Shown here piece by piece: positions 9,058 through 17,927 of a DNA stretch of 64,000 nt. Numbering within the stretch: position 1 is the stretch's first letter; the number at the start of each line of letters is the position of its first letter. This stretch comes from Acidobacteriaceae bacterium. GTDB taxonomy: Bacteria > Acidobacteriota > Terriglobia > Terriglobales > Acidobacteriaceae. The stretch lies in assembly GCA_035944135.1 (NCBI GenBank), contig DASZBM010000006.1, positions 1 to 64,000 on the forward strand, written 5' to 3'. Made by a program: the position numbers and the translations under genes. The notes beneath the pieces are model-generated. The model had not been told where the DNA came from, ran no database searches, and saw only the letters and a program-made list of their open reading frames with translations.

Positions 9058-9618
9058 TCAGGACGCGGGAGCGGATCGCTCCGGCCATAGTTGCTTACGG
9101 AGCAGCCAAACAAGGTATGCAAGCACGGCCAGATTCACCACCAACAGCGTGATGCGCGGGATGGTGAACTCTCGATATAACTCGAAGCATTCCCAGGGCA
9201 GCGCAAGGATGGTGAGCGTAAGCGTGAAATACTCCGCCCACCGCTTTTCGAGCATGAGACCCGTGCCTTCAATCAGGCACAGCCCGGCGTAGGTGAAGGT
9301 CAGCACACTGAAGTGCTTCAGTTGCGGCGCACCGATGAGGTCGGCCTTGCTCATCACAACGCCGACCAGGCGGTTCTCGGGGTCGATCTTCAGCACCTCG
9401 CTGATGTGCAGGATGACGCTTGCGATGTCGTGATGGAGAAGCTTGAGCGCACCCACGCCCAGGGCGACGGACAGAATCGCTTTGCTGAGCTTGAAGAGGC
9501 CGATGAGTAGCAGACCGCGCCGATGCTCCGGGCTCGCGCGCCGCGGGTCGGCGGAGCGGTCGTCCGGGTGCGCGGAGCGCTCTTCCTGCTCTTGCCTGCT
9601 GACTTTGGCCTGCAACAT
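9058..9618 (-). CDS. DUF2127-family membrane protein
   Basis: A 186-residue protein with a charged N-terminus (about 33 residues rich in E, D and R) followed by four hydrophobic segments. These start with LLLIGLFKLSKAILSVALGVGAL and end with LVVNLAVLAYLVWLLRKQLWP. The GLFKLSKA start and the W-x-E-Y-x-T centre are typical of the DUF2127 predicted membrane family. The function of that family is unknown. It stands alone on the minus strand between the dcw promoter region and the divergent fasciclin gene, and no partner is evident. Confidence 0.8.
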   Translation of the reverse strand: MLQAKVSRQEQEERSAHPDDRSADPRRASPEHRRGLLLIGLFKLSKAILSVALGVGALKLLHHDIASVILHISEVLKIDPENRLVGVVMSKADLIGAPQLKHFSVLTFTYAGLCLIEGTGLMLEKRWAEYFTLTLTILALPWECFELYREFTIPRITLLVVNLAVLAYLVWLLRKQLWPERSAPAS

Positions 9619-9804
9619 TCGTTTCTCAGCTACCAGTTGATGAGCCCTCCTGCGGCTTTGTCAACGCGCCGGACCATCAGCGGGTTCACACGGCTGAAGA
9701 AATTTCTGCAATCCGGTTGTGCATGGCGCACGTAGAGAAGATGGACGTTCTTGATTGCGGCCGCACGAGAACGGGATTCCCAACTTTCGAATGAAGGATC
9801 AATC

Positions 9805-10371
9805 ATGAAGAAGATCATCAGGAATTTGCTCGCATCTACGGCGGCCGTGTGCCTCGCGATCGGCTGTATCAGCGCCACGGCAGCAGACAAAAAGGATCCG
9901 GACGTGGGTGGCGCGCCCATGTACCCCAACAAGACTATCGTGCAAAATGCGGTGAATTCGCCCATTCATAAGACGCTCGTTGCAGCGGTAAAGGCAGCGG
10001 GCCTGGTGGATACACTGAACAGCCCCGGACCATTCACGGTCTTTGCGCCGACGGATGATGCCTTCGCAAAGCTGCCTGCGGGCACGGTCGACAACCTCGT
10101 GCAGCCGGAGAACAAGGCGACGCTGACCAAGGTCCTCACCTATCACGTTGTGCCGGGCACCTACAGCACGGCGAAGTTAATGAAGGGGATCAAGGCCGGC
10201 GGAGGCACGTTGAAGCTGAAGACCGTCGAAGGTGATGAGCTCGCCTTCACGATGGATGGCGGCAACATCAAGATCACCGACGACAAGGGCGGCTCAGCGA
10301 TGATCACGACACCGAATGTGTATCAGTCGAATGGCGTCATCCAGGTGATCGACTCGGTGTTGATGCCCTAA
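9805..10371 (+). CDS. Secreted fasciclin (FAS1) domain protein
   Basis: A 188-residue exported protein: signal peptide MKKIIRNLLASTAAVCLAIG with cleavage near SATAA, then one FAS1 domain. FAS1 hallmarks are visible: FTVFAPTDDAFAKLP (H1 motif), VLTYHVVPGTYS (YH motif) and VIQVIDSVLMP at the end. FAS1 domains mediate adhesion or interaction with matrix components. The frame extends upstream to 9751, but the ATG at 9805 is chosen because it gives a clean signal peptide and has AAGGA in front. A terminator follows at 10392, so it is probably monocistronic. Confidence 0.93.
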   Translation: MKKIIRNLLASTAAVCLAIGCISATAADKKDPDVGGAPMYPNKTIVQNAVNSPIHKTLVAAVKAAGLVDTLNSPGPFTVFAPTDDAFAKLPAGTVDNLVQPENKATLTKVLTYHVVPGTYSTAKLMKGIKAGGGTLKLKTVEGDELAFTMDGGNIKITDDKGGSAMITTPNVYQSNGVIQVIDSVLMP

Positions 10372-10391
10372 CCAGTTCCCTGACCCATGTT

Positions 10392-10427
10392 GAGGGGCGG
10401 CGAACCCAGCGCCGTCCCTCTCTTTTT
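10392..10427 (+). terminator. Rho-independent terminator after the fasciclin gene
   Basis: Inverted arms GAGGGGCGGCG (10392-10402) and CGCCGTCCCTC (10410-10420), one G-U pair, loop of 7, followed by TCTTTTT. It is placed 20 bases after the fasciclin stop. Confidence 0.8.
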
Positions 10428-10440
10428 ATGCGCGCCCGCG

Positions 10441-11136
10441 TTATATCTCCGCCCATTGACGCAGCAGGTTGTGATACACGCCCGTGAGCTGCACTGAAGT
10501 TTGCTTTACGTCTGGCGCTGATGCCTGCTCGGAACGAGCAAGACGCTGGATGCTCTCGTCGAGATCAAAGAGCAGCGTGCGGTGCGCGTCCTGGCGAACC
10601 ATACTTTGGATCCAGAAGAACGAGCTGATCCGGTTGCCGCGCGTCACGGGCTCAACGCGGTGCAGGCTCGTCGCAGGATAGAGAACCATGTCGCCGGCTG
10701 CCAGCTTCACGCTCTTCTCGCCGTAGCTGTCCTCCACGATCAGTTCGCCGCCGTCGTAGTCTTCCGGTGCGGTTAGAAAGAGCGTAGCGCTCAGGTCTGT
10801 GCGGATTCTCTGCCCCGTTGTCGCCAGCTGGCGAATCGCTGTGTCGACGTGCGTGCCGAAGGTCTGGCCGCCGGCGTAGCTATTGAACATCGGCGGAAAG
10901 ACACGCAGCGGAAGTGCGGCCGACATGAAGCGTGGAGAACGTGCGAGTGCGCCCAGAATCAAATCGCCAAGCTCTTTAGCTACCGGGGAGTCTTCGGGGA
11001 TCTGTGCGTTGCGCTTGACCTCCTGCGCCTGATAGCCAGCGGTGACTCGGCCATCCGTCCATTGTGCTGTGGCGAGCTTCACGCGCGCTATCTTCACCTG
11101 TTCCGGTGTCAGCACCTTCTCAATCGTTATCAGCAT
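10441..11136 (-). CDS. piuC: PKHD-type Fe(II)/2-oxoglutarate hydroxylase (PiuC/YbiX family)
   Basis: A 231-residue cytoplasmic oxygenase. The iron ligands H96 and D98 (in FGTHVDTA) and H159 (in TSLHRVEP), with R169 for 2-oxoglutarate, match the family, as does [10 protein letters not shown] just before. Homologues in E. coli and Pseudomonas sit beside catecholate siderophore receptors (Fiu/PiuA), and the substrate is not settled. Here it follows the receptor gene by 15 bases on the same strand, so co-expression under iron limitation is inferred. The length is normal (about 226). Confidence 0.92.
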   Translation of the reverse strand: MLITIEKVLTPEQVKIARVKLATAQWTDGRVTAGYQAQEVKRNAQIPEDSPVAKELGDLILGALARSPRFMSAALPLRVFPPMFNSYAGGQTFGTHVDTAIRQLATTGQRIRTDLSATLFLTAPEDYDGGELIVEDSYGEKSVKLAAGDMVLYPATSLHRVEPVTRGNRISSFFWIQSMVRQDAHRTLLFDLDESIQRLARSEQASAPDVKQTSVQLTGVYHNLLRQWAEI

Positions 11137-11151
11137 CGTTTTCCTGTTGCT

Positions 11152-13761
11152 TTAGAAGCGGTAGTTCGCGCCGATCAGCGCGCTGCGGCCCGCGCCTGGG
11201 ATGAGATGGCTCGGGTGCGGCTGATCGATATAGAAGCGGTTGAGCAGGTTGTAGACGTTGGCCTGCAGTTCGAGCTTTTCAGTGATGGGGCGCTTCAGCA
11301 GCGCATTGAAGACCCAGTAGCCAGGAACCTCTTTCATCGCCGTTGCGAGTACGGGATAACATGCGGTCGCTCCGCACGGAGACGATGCGGCTGCGAACGC
11401 TTGTGCCGAACCAAACCCAATCGGCACGTACGGCACCGTGGAACTTGCGGTCCGGGCAGCGACGTAGTTGCCGCCAAATCCTGCATTAAAGTGCCAGAGA
11501 AGGTTGCGCGTGAGGAATGCGTTGAAGGTCTGGCGGGGCACGTTGGCCAGCGGATATCCGACGGAGGTCGGAAACAGTTTTGAGTAGGTGACGGCGCTGT
11601 CGAGGTATGCATAGCCGAGCACGAGATCTGTGCCGCCGTAGAATCGTCCGACTGCGCTCGCCTGCACGCCTTTCACAAGTTGATTGCCTGCGAGCACGAT
11701 GTTGTTCGAGTTCGTCGGGTCGGTCTCGCGCGCGTTATCCTTGGTTGTGTGGAACCACGCAGCTTCAAGTTGCAGACGCTCATGCGCGAGGCTGTACTTC
11801 GCTCCCGCCTCGAAGGTTTCGTTCTCTTCCGGAGGCAAGACGCTTGTCGCGACGCTGAGACTCAGCGACTCGGCGGACGGATTGAAGCTCGTGCCGTAGT
11901 CGAAGTACACGCTGCCATGCGTATTCGGTTTGAAGACAATCGCCGCGCGGTAGCTTGGCTGGCGAACCGTTTGATCAATGTAGGGTATGGGCGCGGTTGT
12001 CTTCGCTCCGGAGATGCCCGCGGGCGGAGCGTAGAGGTTGAACAGCGTGTTGAAGTAATCCCATCTCACGCCGCCCGAGAGCTCGATGAACCGGTCAAAC
12101 TTGATCGTGTCAATGAAGTAGGCGCCGGCGCTCTTCGATTTGAGGTGCGAGACCGAAGCGATGTAGCCTTCGCCACTGAAGCTATCGTGCGGATTCGGAT
12201 CGATCAGGTTCGTCGACGGCACGGAGTTGATGTTGTTCTCCGTGTAGCTGTATTTAGTTGGGTTGGAAATCTCCTGTCCGCCCTCAACGCCCGCAGCGAG
12301 GTCGTTGCGAACGCCCGCGAGTTTGAACTGCGCGGTTACTTCAGTCTGGTCCCACAGCTCGCCCTCGACGCTCTGTATCTGAATCTGGTTGCGATTAACC
12401 ACCATCTGCGAAGGTGGCGTTGCGAGTGTGTAGGGACAAGGCTTCGATGTGTTCACCGCGCTTGTCGGGAGCGCTGCAACGTACCCGCCCACCGGAATGC
12501 TGACGCTCGCGTTGGAGCAGATTTGTGGCTCGGTAATCTGCACATCGCGCGGGTAGTTCGCCCAGCGCGCGATCGTATGCACATCGACGTTGTTCGCGAA
12601 GCTATGGTTTGCCTTCACGGTAACGATGTCATCGCTCGTGCGCAGATGATTGGCGTCCGGGAAGCCAAAGTAGGCGTGGCGATCGACTCCGGGCGCAAGC
12701 TGGTTGAAGAACCACGGCAGACCGTAATCAGGCGTGTCGCTCTCGGTGAAGTGGAAGTAGCTGATCGTCAGGCGCGTCGGCTTGTTCATCCCGAAGCTGA
12801 TGGAGGGCGCAACACCGTAGCGACGGTTCTGCGCATACGGCCGGCCGGCAACGCCGCCCTCCGTGCCCATCGCGTTCAGCCGGAACGCGGAGCCGCCGGC
12901 AACATCGCTCATCGGCTCGTTGATGTCCGCCGTGATGCGACGCGTAAGGTCGGTTCCGACCTCGCCGTCGATGTGTACGAACCTGTCTGCGGCAGGAACC
13001 TTGCTCTCCTGGTTGATCACGCCGCCAGTGGACCCGCGGCCGAACTGCACGCCTGCAGGCCCTTCAAGGACCTCCACCTGGTCGTAGTCGAAGCTGTCGC
13101 GGTAATAGCTGCCGAAGTCGCGAATGCCATCCAGAAAAATGTCATTGCGCGCAGTAAATCCGCGAATGGTGAGATTGTCGCCTTGCGCGCCGCTCTCGCC
13201 CGCAGCGATGCTGATTCCCGGCACGTTGCGAACGGCGTCGGTGAGGGTACGATTCTGTTCATCCTGCAGAACAAAGTCCGGCACAACCGCCACAGTTTGC
13301 GGAGTGTGCAGAAGATCCTCGGTGAACTTGCCGATCGAGATGGCCGCCGGCAATTGCGCGGTGACGTCGACGGTGTCGGCGCGCTGCAGACCCACTGTGG
13401 CGTGGTCGGCGCCGGTGAAGGTGCAGCTAAGACCGCTGCCCTTCAGCAACTCCCGCAGAGCCGCCTGAGGCGTGTACAACCCTTGCAGACCGGCAGTTTG
13501 GAAGGCTGCGATCTCATCCTGCGCAAGCGTAATCTTCACCGCGATGCCACTCTGCTGGCGATACGCCTCGAGCGAGGTGTCCAGCGGGCCCGCAATGATG
13601 TGGAACCGGTGCACCGGGAGCTGTGCCGGGGGGGGTAACTTCCCGGCTGGATCCGTCGTTCGTTGAGCGATTGCCGACTGCCGGTTTCCGACGGCGCAGG
13701 CCGTCATAGCAGCCATTGCCAAAAGGCTCCGCCGCTTTGGTTTACTCTTGTTCAAAGCCAC
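11152..13761 (-). CDS. TonB-dependent siderophore receptor with N-terminal STN domain (Fiu-like)
   Basis: Outer-membrane receptor of 869 residues. Order: signal peptide (KPKRRSLLAMAAMTACAVG), STN domain about 50-115 (FHIIAGPLDTSLEAYRQQSG), plug about 140-270 (NVPGISIAAGESGAQGDNLTIRGF), then a 22-strand barrel ending in GANYRF with the C-terminal Phe expected for outer-membrane insertion. STN domains often signal to a FecR-type anti-sigma factor, but none is encoded nearby. The adjacent PiuC gene points to a catecholate Fe-siderophore. The start is uncertain: GTG at 13761 or TTG at 13755, the latter better spaced behind GAGGTG. Two operator-like repeats lie directly upstream. Confidence 0.94.
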   Translation of the reverse strand: MALNKSKPKRRSLLAMAAMTACAVGNRQSAIAQRTTDPAGKLPPPAQLPVHRFHIIAGPLDTSLEAYRQQSGIAVKITLAQDEIAAFQTAGLQGLYTPQAALRELLKGSGLSCTFTGADHATVGLQRADTVDVTAQLPAAISIGKFTEDLLHTPQTVAVVPDFVLQDEQNRTLTDAVRNVPGISIAAGESGAQGDNLTIRGFTARNDIFLDGIRDFGSYYRDSFDYDQVEVLEGPAGVQFGRGSTGGVINQESKVPAADRFVHIDGEVGTDLTRRITADINEPMSDVAGGSAFRLNAMGTEGGVAGRPYAQNRRYGVAPSISFGMNKPTRLTISYFHFTESDTPDYGLPWFFNQLAPGVDRHAYFGFPDANHLRTSDDIVTVKANHSFANNVDVHTIARWANYPRDVQITEPQICSNASVSIPVGGYVAALPTSAVNTSKPCPYTLATPPSQMVVNRNQIQIQSVEGELWDQTEVTAQFKLAGVRNDLAAGVEGGQEISNPTKYSYTENNINSVPSTNLIDPNPHDSFSGEGYIASVSHLKSKSAGAYFIDTIKFDRFIELSGGVRWDYFNTLFNLYAPPAGISGAKTTAPIPYIDQTVRQPSYRAAIVFKPNTHGSVYFDYGTSFNPSAESLSLSVATSVLPPEENETFEAGAKYSLAHERLQLEAAWFHTTKDNARETDPTNSNNIVLAGNQLVKGVQASAVGRFYGGTDLVLGYAYLDSAVTYSKLFPTSVGYPLANVPRQTFNAFLTRNLLWHFNAGFGGNYVAARTASSTVPYVPIGFGSAQAFAAASSPCGATACYPVLATAMKEVPGYWVFNALLKRPITEKLELQANVYNLLNRFYIDQPHPSHLIPGAGRSALIGANYRF

Positions 13762-13778
13762 CTCAGATTTCCAGGCCG

Positions 13779-13840
13779 ATGTCAGACTCAGTTGGTCCTA
13801 TATAAGACTACCCCAATATCAGACTGAATCGGACCTATAT
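13779..13840. promoter_or_regulatory. Two tandem 25-bp operator-like sites (Rrf2/IscR-type dyad)
   Basis: Sites at 13779-13803 and 13816-13840 match at 20 of 25 positions and start 37 bases apart. On the minus strand each begins ATATAGG, carries AGTCTGA in its second half and ends in AT. The outer ATA...TAT and inner GG-C...AGTC symmetry resembles the 25-bp type 1 IscR operator, an Rrf2-family motif. They lie 18 bases upstream of the TonB receptor start and 48 bases before the divergent SRPBCC gene. The repeat is seen directly, and the regulator family is a guess. Confidence 0.55.
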
Positions 13841-13887
13841 CAAAGGTCTGTGGCGATATTCGCTTAGCATTTGCTCGAGGCAGATAA

Positions 13888-14436
13888 ATGAGGCACCGTT
13901 TCCGAACGACACAGTGGCTTCCATACACCGTGGAATTCGTGTTTGCCTTTTTCGCGAATCCGGCGAATCTGCCGAAATTACTGCCCGATTGGCAGCAGGC
14001 GCGCATCGATGAGATCGAGCTCTATCCGGCGGACCACAATCGCCCGGAGGGCTCCGATGGCCTGGTTGCTGCCGGCCGCGGCACCCGCCTGACGCTGAGT
14101 TTTCGGCCCACGCCGCTAGCTCCTGTGCGTGTCTCCTGGGTCGCGCTCATCGAGGATTTTCATTGGAATGAGCGCTTCTGCGATCGTCAACTGGAGGGTC
14201 CGTTCCGCTACTGGCGGCAGTGCCATCGGGTGCAGGAGTGGCAATCCGAGACCACAGGAGAGCACGGCACGCTGCTCATCGACACCATCGAATATGAGCT
14301 TCCCTTCCGAAGGCTCGAGCGCCTAGCCAACCGGCTTGCGGTCAAACGAATGCTGACGACCGTCTTCGCCCACCGGCATAGCCGCACCGAGCAACTGCTT
14401 CGCGAACTCAGCGAAGGTGCGGAATCCCCCGAGTGA
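13888..14436 (+). CDS. SRPBCC (START/polyketide-cyclase-like) family protein
   Basis: A 182-residue protein beginning HRFRTTQWLPYTVEFVFAFFANPANLPKLLP, the strand-helix start of SRPBCC ligand-binding proteins. RFCDRQLEGPFRYWRQCHRV and LLIDTIEYELPF form later strands. Close relatives include the START-like domain found ahead of some YfcH-type proteins. The ligand is unknown. It is divergent from the TonB receptor and shares the operator-like repeats upstream. GAGG precedes its ATG. Its last 29 bases overlap the 3' end of the GMC oxidoreductase gene on the other strand. Confidence 0.82.
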   Translation: MRHRFRTTQWLPYTVEFVFAFFANPANLPKLLPDWQQARIDEIELYPADHNRPEGSDGLVAAGRGTRLTLSFRPTPLAPVRVSWVALIEDFHWNERFCDRQLEGPFRYWRQCHRVQEWQSETTGEHGTLLIDTIEYELPFRRLERLANRLAVKRMLTTVFAHRHSRTEQLLRELSEGAESPE

Positions 14437-16180
14437 ATGTGCCCGGAGGCGCGAGCGATTTGCGGCACGGAGGCTCCGCCATATCACGGCGATCGCTCGT
14501 GAAGATTGCTTCGTGCTGCGAGATCAGATAGTCGGCCGTCCGTGCAGCGAGCGCCTGAATCGTCAGCCCGGGATTGGCGGATCCCTGCGTCGGCATCACC
14601 GAGCCGTCCATCACGAACAGGTTGGGCACATCCCAGGTGCGGCCGAACTTGTCGCACACTCCGGCGTCCGGAGTCTTACTCATCCGGCAGGCCCCCACGA
14701 GGTGCGCATAGCGAGACTCCTGCACGACCTCTACAGCACCGGCCGCCCACATGATCTCCATCACCTTGTTCTTGCCGAACTCGATCATCTTCTTGTCGTT
14801 GTCTTTAAGGCTGAAGGTGACCTGCGCAACGGGTAGACCGAAGCGGTCGCGCGCATCCTGCCGGCCGTCGCGCCCATCGGCCAACTCAATCCGGTTGTCC
14901 TCCCACGGCAGAATCTCGCCGAGCAGACCGAGCGGCGACCAGTGGTTGTAGTCCATCATGTTGCGGCGCATGCCCCATCCCCACGCGCCTTTGGCAGCCA
15001 TCATCTGCTTGGCGAACGCAATGGGCAGTGGACCCACGGTCTGCACGGCAAATCCGCGCGCGAAGTCCCGCTTCGGGTCCGTCTCGTAGAACTCCTCCGT
15101 CAGCGCATGCGCCGGCGGCGCCTTGTACATCCGGACAAGATTTTCAAATCGCCCGAGGATAACGTTGCCCGCCTGCGCCATCAGGTACTTCCCTAGCGTC
15201 CCCGAGGAGTTTGCGAGTCCTCGCTCATGCCCCGGGCACGCGGAGTTGAGCAGAAGGCGTGGCGTCTCCAGGGCGTATCCGGAAACGATCACCGCACGCG
15301 CGCGCTGGAAGTGCTCTTTACCTTCGGCGTCGAAGTAGACGACGCCATCTGTCCGTCCGTCTTTGCCCATCGAGACGCGGCTGACCATGCAGCAGTCGCG
15401 GATCTCTGCGCCGTTGTTCAGAGCGTCCGGCACATGGGTCACGAGCGTCGACGCCTTCGCTCCCACCTTGCATCCCTGGATGCAGAACCCGCGATAGATG
15501 CAGTGCGGCCGATCGCCATGCGACGCGGAGAGGATTGCGACTGGGCCACCTGCACTGACCCGAATGCCCAGCTTGGTACAGCCATCGATGAGTGTGTCGC
15601 CAACGCCGCCCATCGGATGCGGAGCGTATGGATGCCCGTGCGGCTTGCCCCACGGATACCACGCCGGGCCTGCGACCGGAATCTCCTGCTCGAGCAGATC
15701 GTAATAGGGCTCGATATCGTCATAAGTTATCGGCCAGTCTGCACCGACGCCATCACGCGTGTAGACCTCGAAGTCCGATGGATGAAAGCGCGGAACAAAC
15801 GCAGCCCAGTGAACTGACCCTCCGCCAACGCCCTTGCCGCTGTTGTTCGCGCCCAGCGCGAGCGGATGGTCTCCGCCTGTGATGCGCAGATCATTCCAGT
15901 AAAGCTTGTGCGATCCCGTCTCGTCCGAGACCCAATCGCGCTCCGTATCCCAGAACGGGCCCGCCTCGAATCCGACCACCTTGAAGCCTGCGCGTGCGAG
16001 CCGTTGCAGCAACACGCCGCCAGCGGAACCTACACCGACAATCGCGAAATCGATGACGTCAGTGTCTTTGAACCGCCGCGGCGGCACCTTGATCTGTTGC
16101 ATCGATCCAAGACGATGCACGTCGTCCTTCGGCTTCTCGAAGGCTCCTCCCAGCGGCGCATTGTGTTCGAACAAGCTCAA
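14408..16180 (-). CDS. GMC-family FAD oxidoreductase (gluconate/sugar-alcohol dehydrogenase large subunit type)
   Basis: A 590-residue flavoprotein. The FAD-binding dinucleotide fold DFAIVGVGSAGGVLLQRL lies near residue 40. Later come GAGPFW-type FAD contacts, GVGGGSVHW, IYRGFCIQGC, the GYALETPRLLLNSA segment, and a C-terminal motif with H and N (SANPGLTIQALAARTADYL). Such enzymes oxidise sugar alcohols or aldonates with a subunit-3 partner, and here that partner is the gene immediately upstream. The frame runs further upstream, but a TTG at 16180 in an ATTGA overlap with the previous stop, behind AGG, is the likeliest start. No signal peptide is visible. Confidence 0.9.
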   Translation of the reverse strand: MSLFEHNAPLGGAFEKPKDDVHRLGSMQQIKVPPRRFKDTDVIDFAIVGVGSAGGVLLQRLARAGFKVVGFEAGPFWDTERDWVSDETGSHKLYWNDLRITGGDHPLALGANNSGKGVGGGSVHWAAFVPRFHPSDFEVYTRDGVGADWPITYDDIEPYYDLLEQEIPVAGPAWYPWGKPHGHPYAPHPMGGVGDTLIDGCTKLGIRVSAGGPVAILSASHGDRPHCIYRGFCIQGCKVGAKASTLVTHVPDALNNGAEIRDCCMVSRVSMGKDGRTDGVVYFDAEGKEHFQRARAVIVSGYALETPRLLLNSACPGHERGLANSSGTLGKYLMAQAGNVILGRFENLVRMYKAPPAHALTEEFYETDPKRDFARGFAVQTVGPLPIAFAKQMMAAKGAWGWGMRRNMMDYNHWSPLGLLGEILPWEDNRIELADGRDGRQDARDRFGLPVAQVTFSLKDNDKKMIEFGKNKVMEIMWAAGAVEVVQESRYAHLVGACRMSKTPDAGVCDKFGRTWDVPNLFVMDGSVMPTQGSANPGLTIQALAARTADYLISQHEAIFTSDRRDMAEPPCRKSLAPPGTFTRGIPHLR

Positions 16181-16953
16181 TGTGTACCTGCCTGTCCTGA
16201 GTGAACCTGATGCTCCCCGGCACCTTGCGCGTGCATCTCTTCTACGTTGCTGATCGAATCCGCAGGCGCATCCCACTCGTAGCGCTGTTCGTCGACCTCC
16301 CACGGCTCCGGCTCGCCTTCTTCAAGCCGCATATAGCCGCGCGGATAAGCCGGCCCACCGAAGCCGATCTCATCCCACGCCCACGGATGCGCGTAATACA
16401 CGCTGACCACATCGCTCAGCAGCATCGTCCAGAAGCGCTCGATGTTCATCTGCTTCCAAAGTTCCTGCGCCGCTTGCGGTTTTGCCTGATGGATGGACTT
16501 GAGAATCTCCTCCTGCTCGCGAACCGTCAGCTCATGAAACGCGCGGCCGTGCAGCGTCTGCGCCATCTGCTCAAACGCGCGCGCTGCGATTCGATAAGCC
16601 TCCTGATCAGGCGGCATGTCTTCGAAGCGATAGCCGTCCAGCCGGTTCTCATAAAGCCGCTCGTCGATGCCGGGCAGAATGGGAATGCGGCGCTCGTCGA
16701 TGCGATCCTCCTGCGGCAGCATGCGGTCGACGACCGCCTCCATCGTGCGCGCCTCCTCGGGCGTAAAGAACCGGATGGGCTTTTCGCGCGAGACTCGCTC
16801 TTCAACAACCTTGCGCGTGGCGGCATCCCAGTAACGCTTCTGTTTCAGGGTGCTGAAGCCCGGGTAGTAGCCCGGCTGCTCGCGTTTCGGCAGCGGCCGT
16901 CCACTTGCCGGATCCGTCAGCGGCATGCGTTCGTTCGGTTGATCTCGTGCCAT
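16177..16953 (-). CDS. Gluconate 2-dehydrogenase subunit 3 family protein
   Basis: A 258-residue protein with the subunit-3 signature. RFFTPEEARTMEAVVDRMLPQED (about 56-78) leads into a helical region with FHELTVREQEEILKSIH and FWTMLLSDVVSVYYAHPWAWDEIGFGGPAYPRGY. In known complexes subunit 3 is the small partner of a GMC flavoprotein and often carries a Tat signal, which is absent here, so a cytoplasmic-face complex is inferred. The longer upstream frame is rejected because it overlaps the neighbouring gene. The ATG at 16953 lies two bases after that gene's stop. The stop overlaps the GMC start. Confidence 0.88.
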   Translation of the reverse strand: MARDQPNERMPLTDPASGRPLPKREQPGYYPGFSTLKQKRYWDAATRKVVEERVSREKPIRFFTPEEARTMEAVVDRMLPQEDRIDERRIPILPGIDERLYENRLDGYRFEDMPPDQEAYRIAARAFEQMAQTLHGRAFHELTVREQEEILKSIHQAKPQAAQELWKQMNIERFWTMLLSDVVSVYYAHPWAWDEIGFGGPAYPRGYMRLEEGEPEPWEVDEQRYEWDAPADSISNVEEMHAQGAGEHQVHSGQAGTH

Positions 16954-16955
16954 CG

Positions 16956-17906
16956 TCAACGCTCCCGCCTCATCAGATAGGCCATCATGCCGAGCAAGCC
17001 GCACGCTGCGACGAGCAGCGGCGCGAAGATCGGCGGCCCATAGAGGATGTTGTAAAGCGGCTTCTTCTTGCCCCCTGACCGCTTCAAAATTCCGCGAATG
17101 TGATATCCGAAGCCGATCGTTCCGTCCAGCATCAGGAGCGCGGACACCGCAGGCAGCGCCGTATTTGCCAGGCGCTTGCTCCTCCGCGCGCCAAGCGTCG
17201 CAGCCAGCATCAACGGCGTCAGCAGGATCGGCGACCACTGCACCTTGTACTTGAAATTGTCCTTGTAGTGCGAGTACCAGCTCTCCATTCCGGAGCACAC
17301 GGTCCACACCGCGGCTACGAGGCAAAGGTGCTTCTGGAATCTGCCGGTGCGGATGTCATCACGAAAGTCTCGCTTGCGCAATCGTGTTGTCGCAGCAACA
17401 ACGCGGCTCCGCATGCCGTAATCTTCTTCGCGCTGAAGATACGAGGCGATCACTCCCAGGTACGCGCTGGTGCCGAAGAGTAACGGTGCGAAGAGCGGCG
17501 GTCCCATCACGACGTTCGTCACCGGCATGCGCCATCCGCCCGGTTTGCGTGCAACACCGCGAATATGGAAGCAGAATCCGACAACGCCATCGACAAGCGT
17601 GATGTAGCTCAGCCACCGCATCCACGTGTTTGCAGCGCGCTCGCTGAACACACCCGCGGTCGCCGCGATCGTGAGCGCACCGCCAAGAGTCACCGGCGTA
17701 TACATCACCGGATTCGAATAGCTCCCGCGATAGTGCTCGTATCCAACTTCGATCGTGCTGACGAGACTGCTGCCTGCAACCAGCAGCGCCATCGAACGCT
17801 GGAAGCACCCACTCTGGATGTGATCCAGGGCCGCCTCCGCGAAGCGGCGTACCGGCTTTGGCACACTCTTCACCAAGGCGCGCGGAGTCGTGTCCGGCAA
17901 CATCAT
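16956..17906 (-). CDS. Membrane protein with a perfect-register internal duplication
   Basis: Not a family I recognise. The 316 residues hold two copies of a roughly 125-residue unit (about 35-160 and 190-315) that align at a constant offset of 155 residues without gaps. Examples are E53/E208, YEHY/YSHY (56/211), FCFHIRG/FGYHIRG (111/266) and GPPLFAPLL/GPPIFAPLL (135/290). Each copy has about four hydrophobic segments and conserved His, Arg and Pro. Wedged between the enolase-type gene and the subunit-3 gene with 2- and 21-base gaps, it could anchor the GMC/subunit-3 pair or carry electrons or substrate. That role is inference only. Confidence 0.8.
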   Translation of the reverse strand: MMLPDTTPRALVKSVPKPVRRFAEAALDHIQSGCFQRSMALLVAGSSLVSTIEVGYEHYRGSYSNPVMYTPVTLGGALTIAATAGVFSERAANTWMRWLSYITLVDGVVGFCFHIRGVARKPGGWRMPVTNVVMGPPLFAPLLFGTSAYLGVIASYLQREEDYGMRSRVVAATTRLRKRDFRDDIRTGRFQKHLCLVAAVWTVCSGMESWYSHYKDNFKYKVQWSPILLTPLMLAATLGARRSKRLANTALPAVSALLMLDGTIGFGYHIRGILKRSGGKKKPLYNILYGPPIFAPLLVAACGLLGMMAYLMRRER

Positions 17907-17927
17907 CGCGAACTCCGTTCAGCAGGC

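Noticed and set aside
11680-13638. 652-codon plus-strand frame
   Set aside because: Antisense of the TonB-dependent receptor gene; its composition is an artefact of high G+C.
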